Position numbers and translations under genes: made by a program. Of a DNA stretch of 6,782 nucleotides, positions 6,661-6,782 are shown in pieces (position 1 is the stretch's first letter; each line of letters opens with the position of its first letter). A model generated the notes under the pieces. The model was not told where the DNA came from, searched no databases, and saw nothing but the letters and a program-made list of their open reading frames with translations. This stretch comes from an uncultured Chloroflexota bacterium (GTDB taxonomy: Bacteria > Chloroflexota > Limnocylindria > Limnocylindrales > Limnocylindraceae), in assembly GCA_903820655.1 (NCBI GenBank), contig CAIJIA010000127.1, positions 1-6,782 on the forward strand, in the 5' to 3' direction.

Positions 6661-6737
6661 TGGTGGGCGGTACAGGACTCGAACCTGTGACCTCAGCCAT
6701 GTCAAGGCTGCGCTCTAACCAACTGAGCTAACCGCCC
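6661..6737 (-). tRNA. tRNA-Val, anticodon GAC, CCA encoded
   Basis: The 77-base minus-strand sequence folds as a complete cloverleaf. The acceptor stem is GGGCGGT paired with ACCGCCC, followed by discriminator A and a genomically encoded CCA (6663-6661). The D arm is GCTC/GAGC with loop AGTTGGTTA. The anticodon stem is CAGCC/GGCTG with the 7-base loop TTGACAT, giving anticodon GAC. The variable loop is AGGTC, and the T arm is ACAGG-TTCGAGT-CCTGT. GAC reads the valine codons GUC and GUU. All stems are fully paired and no intron is present. The gene ends 31 bases before thrS on the same strand, and I see no terminator in between. Confidence 0.98.
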
Positions 6738-6747
6738 AAGGAGCCAG

Positions 6748-6753
6748 AGAATA
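6748..6753 (-). promoter_or_regulatory. Possible -10 box for the tRNA-Val gene
   Basis: The minus strand reads TATTCT, which differs from TATAAT at two positions and ends 10 bases before the tRNA 5' end. That suits a start a few bases upstream of the mature tRNA. No good -35 hexamer is visible at 16-18 bases, and the window ends soon after. This could also be the promoter for the whole downstream cluster. Confidence 0.3.
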
Positions 6754-6782
6754 GCCGATACACTCCCCCGCATGATTGACCA

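Noticed and set aside
6398..6700. A 100-codon minus-strand frame starting MAEVTGSSPVPP
   Set aside because: It begins inside the tRNA-Val gene and then runs out of frame with thrS. The start is a translated tRNA 3' half, a well-known false gene call.
1..6782. Mobile elements, CRISPR repeats, toxin-antitoxin or defence genes
   Set aside because: The window is filled by recognisable housekeeping genes with tight spacing. No direct repeat arrays, terminal inverted repeats or foreign-looking genes were seen.

Overview
The window is a conserved translation gene cluster, and every annotated gene lies on the minus strand. Read in the direction of transcription (high to low coordinates) it contains a tRNA-Val gene (6737-6661), thrS (6629-4788), infC (4714-4139), rpmI (4136-3936), rplT (3913-3563), pheS (3544-2531), pheT (2534-57) and the first 20 codons of a short hydrophobic protein (60-1), possibly CvpA-like. 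This is the classic bacterial thrS-infC-rpmI-rplT-pheS-pheT order. I see no mobile element, CRISPR array, prophage gene or gene fragment. The largest non-coding gap is 73 bases, between thrS and infC.

The DNA looks GC-rich, with Arg/Ala/Gly-rich proteins, GTG and ATT starts, and Ala/Pro/Glu-rich tails. ThrRS has no N-terminal TGS domain, IF3 has a short Ala/Pro-rich C-terminal tail, and a tRNA with an encoded CCA sits just upstream of thrS. Together these suggest a GC-rich bacterium outside the Proteobacteria. Chloroflexota is my best guess from the feel of the proteins, but it is inference only and was not tested by any search.

The genes act together in translation. ThrRS and the two PheRS subunits charge tRNA-Thr and tRNA-Phe. 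IF3 controls start-codon selection, L35 and L20 are 50S proteins, and tRNA-Val(GAC) decodes GUC/GUU. Spacing is tight: 31 bases from tRNA to thrS, 73 to infC, 2 to rpmI, 22 to rplT and 18 to pheS. ATGA overlaps follow at pheS/pheT and at pheT/downstream gene. This fits one long transcript with an extra control point before infC.

The most interesting points are regulatory and architectural. infC must start at ATT, because a stop lies one codon upstream and the first ATG/GTG/TTG in frame would remove the whole N-terminal domain. The thrS-infC spacer can fold into two mutually exclusive hairpins, one of which would hide the infC ribosome binding site. ThrRS keeps a complete editing site and catalytic zinc site but has a short acidic stretch in place of the TGS domain. 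Apart from these points the region is ordinary housekeeping DNA, and I found no sign of a new multi-gene system.
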